Assembly: GCA_027492795.1 (NCBI GenBank)
Contig: JAPUEB010000006.1
Span: 269,089-333,088 of the forward strand
Origin: Chryseobacterium sp.
Lineage (GTDB): Bacteria > Bacteroidota > Bacteroidia > Flavobacteriales > Weeksellaceae
DNA: 64,000 bases
Reading direction: 5' to 3'
Shown: one piece after another, positions 52,880 through 61,950 of the stretch
How the letters are laid out: each line of letters starts with the position of its first letter
How positions within the stretch are numbered: the stretch's first letter is position 1
Notes under the pieces: model-generated
The model's input: only the letters and a program-made list of their open reading frames with translations
Told to the model about the DNA's origin: nothing
Databases searched by the model: none
Position numbers and translations under genes: made by a program

Positions 52880-53012
52880 AATGTGCCGCTCTCCGCGCGG
52901 TTTCCTCCATAATTTCTCATCAAATTTTAAATAACACCTATTTTCCCAAAGTTTTTTGCACTACGAAAGCCAAGTTTTTGCTCACAATTGAGAAATTTGT
53001 TTTCGTTACAAA

Positions 53013-53044
53013 AAAATCCACGAAAATTTTCGTGGATTTTTATC
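53013..53044. terminator. bidirectional terminator before lepA
   Basis: Perfect 14-bp palindrome (53013-53026 with 53027-53040) with A-run and T-run ends. Ends lepA on the minus strand and the radical SAM gene on the plus strand. Confidence 0.88.
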
Positions 53045-53076
53045 TTCTGACTTCCTTCTCCGAGCTTCCTGCTTCT

Positions 53077-54873
53077 TTAATCATTCAGCTTCAACACCGC
53101 CATAAATGCACTTTGTGGTACTTCTACTCTACCAATTTGCTTCATTTTTTTCTTACCTTCTTTTTGTTTTTCCAAAAGTTTTCTCTTTCTGGAAATATCT
53201 CCACCATAACATTTTGCGGTAACATCTTTTCTTAAGGCTTTCACGTTTTCGCGGGCAATGACTTTTGCTCCTAAAGCTGCTTGAATGGCAATATCAAACT
53301 GCTGTCTTGGAATCAATTCTCGCAGTTTTTCGCACATTTTTTTACCGATATAATAAGCGTTGCTTTCGTGAATAAGCGATGAAAGTGCATCTACCATATC
53401 TCCGTTAATCAAAATGTCCATTTTTACCAACTTCGAAGCGCGGAAACCAATCGGGTGATAATCGAACGAAGCGTAACCTTTTGAAATGGATTTTAAACGG
53501 TCGTAAAAATCAAAAACAACTTCAGAAAGTGGCATATTGAACACCAATTCTACTCTATCCGAAGTTAGATAACTCTGGTTCACAATTTCGCCACGTTTTT
53601 CGATACAAAGCGTCATAACAGAACCTACAAATTCAGATTTTGTGATGATGGTTGCTTTGATGTAAGGTTCTTCTACCCTATCCAAACCAGCCGGATCCAT
53701 CATATCCGAAGGATTGTTGATGAGGATCATTTCGTCCGGTTCTTTTTTAGAAAATCCGTGGTAAGAAACGTTTGGAACGGTGGTGATTACGTTCATATTA
53801 AACTCTCTATCCAATCTTTCCTGTACGATTTCCATGTGAAGCATTCCCAAAAATCCGCAACGGAAACCGAAACCAAGAGCTGCAGAACTTTCCGCCTCGA
53901 AAACCAAAGATGCATCATTCAGACGAAGTTTTTCCAAAGAAGCTCTCAATTCTTCAAAATCTTCAGATTCTATGGGATAAATTCCTGCGAAAACCATCGG
54001 TTTTACTTCTTCGAAACCTTCAATAGCTGCAGTAGCTGGATTTTCTACGGTGGTAATCGTATCCCCTACTTTTACATCTCTCGCATCTTTAATTCCGGAA
54101 ATGATATAGCCAACATCGCCAGTTTTTATTTCAGCTTTTGGCGACTGTTTCAGTTTTAAAGTTCCTACTTCATCTGCATCATACGTTTTTCCGGTCGCCA
54201 TAAATTTTACTTTCTGGCCTTTTTTGATGCTTCCGTTTACTACTTTAAAATAGGCTTCAATCCCACGAAAAGGATTGTAAACCGAATCGAAAATCAACGC
54301 TTGAAGCGGTGCATCCGGCTCTCCTTTTGGTGCGGGAATTCTTTTTACAATTTCTTCCAAAAGTTCGTGAACGCCTTGTCCGGTTTTTCCGGAAACGCGC
54401 AAAACATCTTCTGGTTTACAGCCGATTAAATTTACAATTTCGTCGGTAACCTCCTCCGGATTTGCGGAAGGAAGATCAATTTTATTTAAAATAGGAATAA
54501 TTTCGAGGTCGTTTTCCAAAGCCAAATAAAGATTGGAAATCGTTTGTGCCTGAATACTTTGCGCCGCATCCACAATAAGGAGCGCACCTTCGCAAGCCGC
54601 GATAGAACGGGAAACTTCATAGGAAAAATCTACGTGTCCCGGTGTATCGATAAGGTTGAGGGTATATTTTTCGCCATTCAATTCGTAATCCATTTGAATA
54701 GCGTGAGATTTTATGGTAATTCCGCGTTCGCGCTCCAAATCCATATCATCCAAGGTTTGCGTTTGCAGTTCTCGTTGGGTAACGGTATTGGTATATTCCA
54801 AAAGGCGGTCTGCCAAAGTGGATTTGCCGTGGTCGATATGTGCGATGATGCAGAAATTTCTTATGTTTTTCAT
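53077..54873 (-). CDS. lepA: elongation factor 4 (LepA)
   Basis: A 598-residue GTPase that back-translocates or remodels stalled ribosomes. G1 [15 protein letters not shown]3 [16 protein letters not shown]4 NKIDLPSA, then the EF-G-like domains, and the C-terminal LepA-specific domain ending KLND. Full length. It is followed by a terminator and preceded by 120 nt before the Spy-like gene end; probably its own unit. Confidence 0.97.
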   Translation of the reverse strand: MKNIRNFCIIAHIDHGKSTLADRLLEYTNTVTQRELQTQTLDDMDLERERGITIKSHAIQMDYELNGEKYTLNLIDTPGHVDFSYEVSRSIAACEGALLIVDAAQSIQAQTISNLYLALENDLEIIPILNKIDLPSANPEEVTDEIVNLIGCKPEDVLRVSGKTGQGVHELLEEIVKRIPAPKGEPDAPLQALIFDSVYNPFRGIEAYFKVVNGSIKKGQKVKFMATGKTYDADEVGTLKLKQSPKAEIKTGDVGYIISGIKDARDVKVGDTITTVENPATAAIEGFEEVKPMVFAGIYPIESEDFEELRASLEKLRLNDASLVFEAESSAALGFGFRCGFLGMLHMEIVQERLDREFNMNVITTVPNVSYHGFSKKEPDEMILINNPSDMMDPAGLDRVEEPYIKATIITKSEFVGSVMTLCIEKRGEIVNQSYLTSDRVELVFNMPLSEVVFDFYDRLKSISKGYASFDYHPIGFRASKLVKMDILINGDMVDALSSLIHESNAYYIGKKMCEKLRELIPRQQFDIAIQAALGAKVIARENVKALRKDVTAKCYGGDISRKRKLLEKQKEGKKKMKQIGRVEVPQSAFMAVLKLND

Positions 54874-54993
54874 CTAATTTCTTAAGTAGTTTGCAAATTT
54901 AGTGTTTTTTAAGCGAATTTTTTTGTTAAAACAGACGACCTTCACATGAGTCTGCAAAGGTCGTCCAAACATTAAAAAAATAAACTATTATGG

Positions 54994-55620
54994 TTATCTT
55001 CTCGGCGATGATCTCATACCATCGTTATTTCTTGTGCCTCCTTCGTTTCTGAACGGAGAGCGGTTTTCGTTTCTGTTTTCTTGAAATTGTCTGCTGCGAT
55101 CCATTGGTCTGTTTTCGTTTCGCATTCTGCTTCTTTCATCATCGTTGGTTTTTCTGTCCATCATTTTGCTTCGCATCATTCCTTCGTTTTGAAACATTTG
55201 CAGCACTTGTTGAGGCCTCATCATTCTTTGAAATTTTTCGGCGTATCTTTTTCTGTTGTCCAAAAGTTGCTGTCCTACAACAAAGCTTTGTTCAAGTTCT
55301 CTTTTAGCTTCTTCTTCTGATAATTTTTCGTAGTCGGTACTGGTTTTGAAGCGTTCTTTTATTTCGCGTTGGCTTTCCTGATATTCGTTATAAAGGGTTT
55401 TGAACTCTTCCTGTTTTTCCTGCGGAACTTCTAAATCATCAACAAGCATATTTTCCCGAAGATTTTTCAGCAATTCCACTCTTTGTTCAGGCGTCATCTT
55501 TTCGATGATTTCTTTACGCTGCTCTGGTTTTATATTTCGCCAATTTTTTATCTCTTGCGCATTTGAAAATCCAAATACAAGAACTGATAAAATTGTTATT
55601 ATTTTGTTTAAATTCTTCAT
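54994..55620 (-). CDS. Spy/CpxP-like periplasmic protein
   Basis: Start at 55620 (MKNLNKIITILSVLVFGFSNAQ signal). 208 residues. KPEQRKEIIEKMTPEQRVELLK is a helical LTxxQ-like repeat; the centre is Glu/Lys/Arg helical and the last 60 residues are Asn/Arg/Met-rich (RMRNENRPMDRSRQFQ) low complexity. Spy/CpxP proteins are envelope chaperones made under stress. Third gene of a sigma factor/membrane regulator unit, so it is probably a target or negative modulator of that sigma factor. Confidence 0.72.
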   Translation of the reverse strand: MKNLNKIITILSVLVFGFSNAQEIKNWRNIKPEQRKEIIEKMTPEQRVELLKNLRENMLVDDLEVPQEKQEEFKTLYNEYQESQREIKERFKTSTDYEKLSEEEAKRELEQSFVVGQQLLDNRKRYAEKFQRMMRPQQVLQMFQNEGMMRSKMMDRKTNDDERSRMRNENRPMDRSRQFQENRNENRSPFRNEGGTRNNDGMRSSPRR

Positions 55621-55635
55621 TGATAAGATTCTCAA

Positions 55636-56199
55636 TTAGTTATACAGATCCAAATATACATCCTGTTCCATATTTTTCGATATCATAGCCAAATCCTCAC
55701 TGGTGAATGCCGCTAAAATTTGCTCTACATGCTCTTCTCTTTTTATTTTTGAAGGAACAGTTTTGTTTGATTGTTTTTTTGTTTCCTGTACTACAACTCT
55801 CGGTGTTACAGTTTGATTATTGTTTTCAACAAATGTTAAACTTTTTTCGGGTTCTGCAAAATTATTTTTTTCTATAATTTCCGGAGCTATTACGCTACTT
55901 TCTTCTGTATCGGTTTTTGCCGTAGGAAGAACAGACAGTTGTTCGTTTTGCGCAACTTGCTGGATAACTTCAGGTTCGTTGTTTAAGAAAAATCCTAATC
56001 CGAAAATCAATGCTACCGCTGCTGCAGCTGCAATCCACCATTGTTTTTGTGGGGTTTTGCCTATTCTTTTCTCCTGAACTTCTGGTTTAATTTTGTGAAC
56101 GGTTTCCATTAAAACATTTGCCTGAACTTTTTCAAAAAAGTTGTCGGGAGTTTTGTAGATGTTTTTTCGTTCCAGTTTTTCTATATCTAAATTTTTCAT
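55636..56199 (-). CDS. membrane anti-sigma-like regulator
   Basis: 187 residues with one membrane helix (WWIAAAAAVALIFGLGFFL, about 72-90), a cytoplasmic N-terminus (MKNLDIEKLERKN..., FEKVQANVL) and a periplasmic tail with Glu/Thr/Pro-rich linker. This topology and the position after an ECF sigma gene by 11 nt indicate an anti-sigma role. No zinc-finger HxxxCxxC motif is present, so it would be a non-ZAS type. Confidence 0.75.
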   Translation of the reverse strand: MKNLDIEKLERKNIYKTPDNFFEKVQANVLMETVHKIKPEVQEKRIGKTPQKQWWIAAAAAVALIFGLGFFLNNEPEVIQQVAQNEQLSVLPTAKTDTEESSVIAPEIIEKNNFAEPEKSLTFVENNNQTVTPRVVVQETKKQSNKTVPSKIKREEHVEQILAAFTSEDLAMISKNMEQDVYLDLYN

Positions 56200-56210
56200 G
56201 ATGAAAAAAA

Positions 56211-56762
56211 TTATTCGTGGTAATTTGCTTTTATATAATCTTCAATTTTTTGTTTGGCGTAGTGATAATTTGTCTTCAAAGTTCCTACGGACATATCCAC
56301 AATTTTAGAAATTTCTTCGTAAGGTAAATCGTCGTAATACCTCATCGTAAATACCAATTTTTGCTTTTCTGGAAGCGTTTGAATTGCTTTTTGAAGAAAA
56401 ATCTGTATCTCTTCTCCTTCCAACGAAGCGTTATCCGCAACCAGATTCATCAAATGATATTCGGAATCTTCATCGGTTTTCTGCATTCTTTTCGCTTTGT
56501 TAATTTGTTGCAAAGCTTCATTAGTTGCAATTCTGTACAACCATGTGTACAACTGACTGTCCTGCTTGAACTGATGAAAATTTTGATACGCTTTTATAAA
56601 CGTATCCTGCAAAACATCCTGAGCCAAATCATGATCCACAATTAACCTTCGTATATGCCAATACAAACGGCTTTGGTAAGCATCCATCATCGCGCGAAGT
56701 CCTTTTTCCTGACCTCGTTCGGTTTGCATCATCGAAATAATTTCCGCGTCTTTTGCCTTCAT
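56211..56762 (-). CDS. ECF-type RNA polymerase sigma factor
   Basis: A 183-residue sigma-70-family ECF factor. Region 2 (DHDLAQDVLQDTFIKAYQN... YTWLYRIATNEAL) and region 4 (ALQTLPEKQKLVFTMRYYDDL and the PYEEISKIVDMSVGTLKTNYHYAKQ helix-turn-helix) are intact. Operon with the membrane regulator and Spy-like protein. Target promoters are not predictable from here; self-activation is likely. Confidence 0.92.
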   Translation of the reverse strand: MKAKDAEIISMMQTERGQEKGLRAMMDAYQSRLYWHIRRLIVDHDLAQDVLQDTFIKAYQNFHQFKQDSQLYTWLYRIATNEALQQINKAKRMQKTDEDSEYHLMNLVADNASLEGEEIQIFLQKAIQTLPEKQKLVFTMRYYDDLPYEEISKIVDMSVGTLKTNYHYAKQKIEDYIKANYHE

Positions 56763-57058
56763 CTGGATGATTCCTTAATTTGATTCCTATTTTGCTATAA
56801 AGTTAAAATTAATTTTGAATTTTAAGTAAAAGCACAATTCTACAGCTTGTGTAATCAAAAAGTGTGAAAAAGTACAAAAATTCTTCGGATAATTTCGTTT
56901 CTTCCTGTTTCTTACAGACCAAACGAATTAAAAAATAAGTTTGATACCATGAATTCTTTATTCCTTTCAAGAAAACAGGATTGTAAATATTTTATTCTAA
57001 TAGGCGCTCTACTTTTCAGCCGCTAAATTAAGGTTGACTCAAAAGGCAGCAGAAAACC

Positions 57059-57208
57059 AAAAAAACCTTATTACATTAGTAACTTTTTTACGTGAGCATG
57101 AAGCTCTCCCTTATTCCATATATCATGAAATTTGCATTTTTTGTAATAAAGGAAAAAGGTTTTTGTAGTTCCTTAATCGAAATTTTACTGCGGGAATAAG
57201 GTTTTTTT
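57059..57208. mobile_element. MITE-like element with perfect 14-bp inverted ends
   Basis: AAAAAAACCTTATT (57059-57072) and AATAAGGTTTTTTT (57195-57208) are perfect inverted repeats bounding a 150-bp unit. Inside are a partial internal CCTTATTCC and a GGAAAAAGGTTTTT, related to the ends. Both ends can also fold as A/T-flanked terminators. No transposase frame. No obvious target-site duplication. An ncRNA with strong ends is the alternative. Confidence 0.5.
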
Positions 57209-57287
57209 GCATAAAAATTTCGTTGTATAAAGAACATCTCCATATTTAATTTGAGATAGAATTTTAATGCGTTTGAGCTGTGTTTCT

Positions 57288-57295
57288 TATCTTTG
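57288..57295 (+). promoter_or_regulatory. -7 box directly before the DUF2520 gene
   Basis: TATCTTTG (TAnnTTTG match) ends 4 nt before the ATG at 57300; this decides the start and implies a leaderless mRNA. Confidence 0.5.
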
Positions 57296-57299
57296 TTAC

Positions 57300-58097
57300 A
57301 TGAAAATTGCAATTATTGGTTCGGGAAATGTTGCTTATCATTTGGCAAAAGCTTTTACAGAAAACAATATTCCGGTTTCACAAATTTTTGGTAGGAATGA
57401 AAACGATTTGAAAGAAATTTCAGAAGAACTTTCGGTTCCTTATTCCTTTGAAAATCTGATAGATGCAGAATTATACATTATTGCGGTGAATGATAATTCG
57501 ATTGGCGAAGTCTCAAAAAAAATTGAAAACAAAAATTGCCTTGTTGCACATACTTCCGGCTCTGTTTCACGTGACACATTGGTTGGAAATTACAGAAAAT
57601 CAGTTTTTTACCCGCTTCAAACATTTACAAAATCAAAAAAATTAGACTATTCTAAAATTCCGTTTTTTATAGAGGCAGAAAATGAAGACAATTTGGAGGT
57701 TTTGAAAAATTTAGCCTCAAAAATTTCTAAAAATGTAATGGAAGCTGACTCCGAAAAGAGAAAGTACATCCATTTAACCGCTGTTTTTGCCTGCAATTTT
57801 GTAAATCATCTTTATGCAAGAGCGAAAGAAATTTCAGACTCTCAAAATATTCCTTTTGATTATTTTTTACCATTAATTGATGAAACCACGCAAAAAATTC
57901 ACGAAATTGAGCCAAAATCGGCACAAACGGGCCCCGCAATAAGAAATGATGAGCGAGTTTTGAAAATTCATGAAAGCTTGCTTACCGATGAAGAGCAAAT
58001 TAAGATTTATAAAACAATGAACGAATCGATAAAGAAAATGTATGTAAAAGATAGAAGTCCGAAGACGGAAGACGGAAGCTTACATTCTGAATCCTAA
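57300..58097 (+). CDS. Rossmann-fold/DUF2520 protein
   Basis: 265 residues from the ATG at 57300 (MKIAIIGSGNVAYHLAKAF). GSGNVA is the NAD(P)-binding turn; the C-terminal half (AVFACNFVNHLYARAKEI, QTGPAIRNDE) is DUF2520. Similar to ketopantoate or F420-dependent reductases in fold; the substrate is unknown. The C-terminal 15 residues (RSPKTEDGSLHSES) are encoded by a GAAGTCCGAAG-type tandem repeat. kdsC-like follows after 14 nt. Confidence 0.88.
   Translation: MKIAIIGSGNVAYHLAKAFTENNIPVSQIFGRNENDLKEISEELSVPYSFENLIDAELYIIAVNDNSIGEVSKKIENKNCLVAHTSGSVSRDTLVGNYRKSVFYPLQTFTKSKKLDYSKIPFFIEAENEDNLEVLKNLASKISKNVMEADSEKRKYIHLTAVFACNFVNHLYARAKEISDSQNIPFDYFLPLIDETTQKIHEIEPKSAQTGPAIRNDERVLKIHESLLTDEEQIKIYKTMNESIKKMYVKDRSPKTEDGSLHSES
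58054..58079. repeat. GAAGTCCGAAGACGG tandem word in a gene 3' end
   Basis: GAAGTCC, GAAGACG, GAAGACG, GAAGC copies in the last codons of the DUF2520 gene; same word family as 26765-26793. Confidence 0.7.
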
Positions 58098-58111
58098 ATT
58101 AATTCATAAAA

Positions 58112-58624
58112 ATGTTAGAAAAACTAAAAAACATAAAAGCTTTCGTTTTCGATGTAGACGGTGTTTTCACCGATGGAAGCGTTTATTTGATGCCCGATAA
58201 AAGCATGTGCCGCGTAATGAATGTACTGGATGGTTATGCGGTGGTAAAATGCTTGAAAAACAACTATAAAATCTGTGTAATTACCGGTGGCGACGATGCT
58301 ATGGTGAGAAATAGGCTGAATTATCTCGGTATTTTCGATTACTATGCAAAAGTTCACACAAAAATTGAAAAATTCGAAGAATTTAAACAAAAATACGGAT
58401 TAAAAAACGAGGAAATACTCACAATGGGCGACGATTTACCGGATATTCCGATGATGAAAATTTCTGGAATTTCGGCTTGTCCTGAAAATTCTGTCCCGGA
58501 AGTAAAGGAAATTTCAGATTATATTTCACCAATTTCCGGCGGAAAAGGCGCTGTTCGCGACGTGATAGAACAGGTGATGAAAGCGCAGGGAACTTGGGTG
58601 GAAGATGATACGCAGTCGTTGTAA
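58112..58624 (+). CDS. HAD phosphatase, KdsC-like (Kdo-8-phosphate phosphatase)
   Basis: A 170-residue C0-type HAD phosphatase. FDVDGVFTDG (nucleophile Asp and general acid Asp), VITGGDD (motif II), KIEKFEEF (motif III Lys) and MGDDLPDIPMM (motif IV). KdsC removes phosphate from Kdo-8-P for LPS core synthesis. The length and GGxGAVRDVIE C-terminus fit KdsC, though other sugar phosphatases share this pattern. In an operon-like series with the DUF2520 gene and maf. Confidence 0.85.
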   Translation: MLEKLKNIKAFVFDVDGVFTDGSVYLMPDKSMCRVMNVLDGYAVVKCLKNNYKICVITGGDDAMVRNRLNYLGIFDYYAKVHTKIEKFEEFKQKYGLKNEEILTMGDDLPDIPMMKISGISACPENSVPEVKEISDYISPISGGKGAVRDVIEQVMKAQGTWVEDDTQSL

Positions 58625-58751
58625 TGTTTTTGTGAAGTCGCTTAGTTGTAAAGTTGTTTTAAATAAAAAACCTTTTGCGATTCCACGCATTTACAATTTC
58701 ACGATTATACAACTTTACATCTTCACGATTTTACAATTTTACAGAAAAAAA
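58625..58751. repeat. GTAAAATTGT/GTGAAAT-type palindromic tandem repeat
   Basis: The kdsC-maf gap has a left arm with TTGTGAAG and TTGTAAAGTTGT (about 58632-58660) and a right arm with ACAACTTTACATCTTCACG, TTTACAATTTTACAG and ACAATTTCACG (about 58690-58745), the same 9-10 nt words inverted. Confidence 0.65.
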
Positions 58752-59315
58752 ATGAAAATATTACTCGCCTCACAATCTCCACGCAGAAAGGAACTTCTAT
58801 CTCAATTAGGTTTTGAGTTTGAAACGCTTTCTTTGGAATGCGACGAGGTTTTTCCTGAAAATTTACCTGCCGAAGCAGTTGCGGGATATCTTTCCGAATT
58901 AAAAGCCAACTCATACGGAACTCTTGAAAAAGATGAAATTTTGATTACCGCAGACACCGTAGTCGTTTTGAATGGTGAAATTTTAGGAAAACCAAAAGGT
59001 GAAGCAGATGCAAAAGTTATGCTTCAAAAACTTTCAGGAAAAATACATCAGGTTTATACGGGTATTACGGTAAAAAATTCTGAGAAAAAAATTACGATTA
59101 CCGACGTCGCCAATGTCGAGTTCGACGCTATAACTAATTCTGAATGTGAATTTTATATCAAAAACTATCTTCCATTAGACAAAGCCGGAAGCTACGGAAT
59201 CCAAGATTGGTTGGGAATGGCAAAAATTAAAAAAATTGAGGGCAGTTTTTACACCATTATGGGGCTTCCAACTCATCTGCTCTATTCAATACTGAACGAT
59301 TTTCAGAATAAATAA
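58752..59315 (+). CDS. maf: Maf-family nucleotide pyrophosphatase
   Basis: Start at 58752 (MKILLASQSPRRKELLSQLG); a longer frame from 58605 goes through repeat DNA. 187 residues. Maf cleaves dTTP/UTP or modified nucleotides to limit misincorporation. ASQSPRRKELL, ITADTVV (catalytic Asp and metal), YTGITV and the C-terminal QGLLG-like GIQDWLGMAKI are present. The precise substrate of this subfamily is not certain. Confidence 0.92.
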   Translation: MKILLASQSPRRKELLSQLGFEFETLSLECDEVFPENLPAEAVAGYLSELKANSYGTLEKDEILITADTVVVLNGEILGKPKGEADAKVMLQKLSGKIHQVYTGITVKNSEKKITITDVANVEFDAITNSECEFYIKNYLPLDKAGSYGIQDWLGMAKIKKIEGSFYTIMGLPTHLLYSILNDFQNK

Positions 59316-59404
59316 CTTTTCTGAATCTTTTTCCTTATTTTTACTTTTCTAAAAATCTTGCTTTTAACATAATAAAAAGCAGATTATCAAGTTATAATAC
59401 AGCA

Positions 59405-61918
59405 ATGAATAAGAATATATTCTATCTTTTTTTACTAATTTTTTTAGCAGCTTGTGCGGTGAAAAAGCCCGAGAAGCGTTCCCGTTTTTTGAAGGGATTT
59501 AAAACGCAGAACAACACGCTTTTCAATGCTAAAGACGCATTAAACACAGAGTTTGGCAACCGTACGAAAGCGCATAAGGATAATTTCTATGCACCTTATA
59601 TCAACTTGCTTACTTACGAAGATCAGCCGATTGGAAGCGATATTGGGCAATCCTCAATTTTTAATGATGCCTCTGCAAGTGTTGCCCCCTCCTTTACAGC
59701 AACTAAAAACTCTGGTCCTGCACAGCGAGGCATTGCCGCTCCCAATGATATGATGCCCAACAATAAAGGTGCAACAATACTAGAAATAGCGGAAGCTAAA
59801 GCTTTGAAAGCCATCGATAAATACTCCGTAATAAAGAATGGGGAAGAAAAAAACAATAAAATTTTTGATGCATACATTACTTTGGCTCAATCCAGAATAT
59901 ACAGTGGAAAATATCTGAAAGCCCTTGATGCGCTGAACAATGTTTTTATAGATATGAAGGACGATAAAAGGCTTCCTTTAGCAAAAATCTATCAGGGTCT
60001 AACATACGCAAAAATGAAGGACTATTTTAAGGCGAACGAGATTTTTGCAAGTCTTAAAGAAGAAAAACTTAAAAAAGATTATCAAAAACTTCTATCCATC
60101 TATTATTCGGAATCTTTGTTGGAATCCGGCAAAAAAGATGCTGCCATTGCAGAATTGGCAAATGCCTTTGAAGTAAATTCTAACAGGAAAATGAAGAGCA
60201 GGATTGCTTTTCTACGCGGACAAATACTTGCAAGCCAAGGTAAAGGAGCTGAAGCAAGAGAAAGCTTCGCATCTGCTTATAGATTTGCAAACGATTTTGA
60301 ATTTGAAGTAAAATCTCAAATAGAAATTGCCAAAACTTATAATAGCAAAGACGATTATAGCGGCGCGAAAAAATATCTGGAAGACATCAGCAAAAAAGGG
60401 ACTTATGCCTCCCGAAAAAATGAATTTTACTATGCGTTAGGTCTTATGGCGTCTAAAGCAGGTAAAAAGGAAGAGGCAAGAGATTATTTTTTCAAATCTT
60501 TGAAAGAAAAAGTTTCGGATCCACAAATTCGGGGTTTAAACTATTATGAAATAGGAAAAGCCAGCCTAGAAAATGACGATTATATTACAGCCGGAGCTTA
60601 TTATGACTCTGCTGTTACGGTGATGACCTATGAACCCACTAAAGCAATGGTAAAAGAACTTTCCGCCAATATAAAGAACATTGCAAGAAATTATTATTTG
60701 GTGAAAAGAAACGACAGCATACTTGCACTTGCAAAAATGAGCGAGGCAGACCGAATTGCCTATTTCACAAAACACATAGATAAAATCAAAGCAAAGGAAG
60801 AAGCTGCTGAACGTGCGCGAATACGTGAAGAAAGAACAAAAGGCTTTGATACGGGTGATTATAACGCCAATTCTGTTTTTGGAACGAAATCTTCCGCATT
60901 TCAGGATATAGGCGGAGGAGCCAAAGGTTTCTATTTTTCTAATACCAATACTGTTTCCAAAGGCTCCTCTGAGTTTAAACAAATTTGGGGGGATCGTGCC
61001 TTGGCTGATAACTGGAGATTTTCTGCTACAATGGCTACTCTACAGGATACCAAAAGCCAAGCATTGGGAACTGTTTCTACTGCTGATCCGAGGAGGTTTG
61101 AGCCTTCTTTTTACATAGAAAAAATTCCAAGAGACATAGGAACGTTGGATCAACTTAAAAAAGACCGCGATACTGCTTCATTAGGACTTGGGACAATGTA
61201 TAATAACTATTTTGAAGACACTCCCTTTGCTACAAAAACGCTATACGACCTTGTAGACAATAGGCCTGAAGAAAAAGTAATGTTGCAGGCTCTTTATGAG
61301 ATTTTTTCTATGAATTATGAAAAAAATCCCGCCTCTGCAGAACGAGCTAAACAGATACTCCTTAGAGATTATCCCTACACCTCTTTTGCGGAATTTGCAA
61401 GAAATCCAAAAAATAAAACCTTTATAAAATCTGCACCAGAAGCGGAAAACGATTACAGAACAGCTTTTGCGCTATACGAAAACGAAAAATTTGCCGAAAG
61501 CCAAAATCTCATTAATCAATCGCTCTCCAAATACAAAAATGATGCATTAGTCCCTAAATTTGCGTTGCTGAATGCCTTTAATGCAGGAAAAACGGCAGGA
61601 AAAGAAGTTATGATTCTACAACTAGAACAGGTTGCCTTGAACTATGAGAGAACAGCAGAAGGCGAAAAGGCAAAAGAAATGCTGAATTGGCTAAAATCTG
61701 ATCTTCAACTACAAATGACGGACGAAAAGGGAAATACGATACAAAACAGACAGCCTCCACAAACACAAATTCAAAATCCTCCAGAACAGGACGAGGATCA
61801 GAAGAAATCTGAACTAAAGAGAGAAAGTTTGCAAAATCCTCAATCTGCGCCTTCACGGCCCGGCAAAACCAATACCGGGGATATGTCACCTGTTCCAAAA
61901 CGTCCTCCTGGCCAATGA
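59405..61918 (+). CDS. porW: type IX secretion lipoprotein PorW/SprE
   Basis: An 837-residue lipoprotein (LIFLAAC, Cys17) rich in TPR pairs (for example KYLKALDALNNVFIDMKDD, KKDAAIAELANAFEV). The segment FYFSNTNTVSKGSSEFKQIW followed by GDRALADNWR is the most conserved SprE/PorW block. It attaches the periplasmic T9SS rings to the export complex. C-terminal Pro/Gln/Asn-rich tail. A bidirectional terminator follows. Together with gldH it shows a gliding/T9SS lineage. Confidence 0.92.
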   Translation: MNKNIFYLFLLIFLAACAVKKPEKRSRFLKGFKTQNNTLFNAKDALNTEFGNRTKAHKDNFYAPYINLLTYEDQPIGSDIGQSSIFNDASASVAPSFTATKNSGPAQRGIAAPNDMMPNNKGATILEIAEAKALKAIDKYSVIKNGEEKNNKIFDAYITLAQSRIYSGKYLKALDALNNVFIDMKDDKRLPLAKIYQGLTYAKMKDYFKANEIFASLKEEKLKKDYQKLLSIYYSESLLESGKKDAAIAELANAFEVNSNRKMKSRIAFLRGQILASQGKGAEARESFASAYRFANDFEFEVKSQIEIAKTYNSKDDYSGAKKYLEDISKKGTYASRKNEFYYALGLMASKAGKKEEARDYFFKSLKEKVSDPQIRGLNYYEIGKASLENDDYITAGAYYDSAVTVMTYEPTKAMVKELSANIKNIARNYYLVKRNDSILALAKMSEADRIAYFTKHIDKIKAKEEAAERARIREERTKGFDTGDYNANSVFGTKSSAFQDIGGGAKGFYFSNTNTVSKGSSEFKQIWGDRALADNWRFSATMATLQDTKSQALGTVSTADPRRFEPSFYIEKIPRDIGTLDQLKKDRDTASLGLGTMYNNYFEDTPFATKTLYDLVDNRPEEKVMLQALYEIFSMNYEKNPASAERAKQILLRDYPYTSFAEFARNPKNKTFIKSAPEAENDYRTAFALYENEKFAESQNLINQSLSKYKNDALVPKFALLNAFNAGKTAGKEVMILQLEQVALNYERTAEGEKAKEMLNWLKSDLQLQMTDEKGNTIQNRQPPQTQIQNPPEQDEDQKKSELKRESLQNPQSAPSRPGKTNTGDMSPVPKRPPGQ

Positions 61919-61923
61919 AAACG

Positions 61924-61950
61924 AAAGCGAAGACTAATCTTCGCTTTTCT
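61924..61950. terminator. terminator shared by porW and tsaB
   Basis: AAAGCGAAGA (61924-61933) pairs with TCTTCGCTTT (61938-61947), followed by T. It overlaps the last codons of tsaB on the minus strand. Confidence 0.8.

Larger units (their letters stand above)
56763..57299. other. 537-nt gap with a MITE-like element
   Basis: From left: the ECF sigma promoter region (TAACTTTA-like box on the minus strand), an AT-rich stretch without a frame, the 150-bp inverted-repeat element (57059-57208), then the promoter of the DUF2520 gene. A 74-codon minus-strand frame at 57088-57312 is not supported by any family signal. No RNA gene recognised. Confidence 0.7.

Noticed and set aside
57088..57312. 74-codon minus-strand frame in the longest gap
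   Set aside because: It runs across the inverted-repeat element and the DUF2520 promoter; no recognisable motif.
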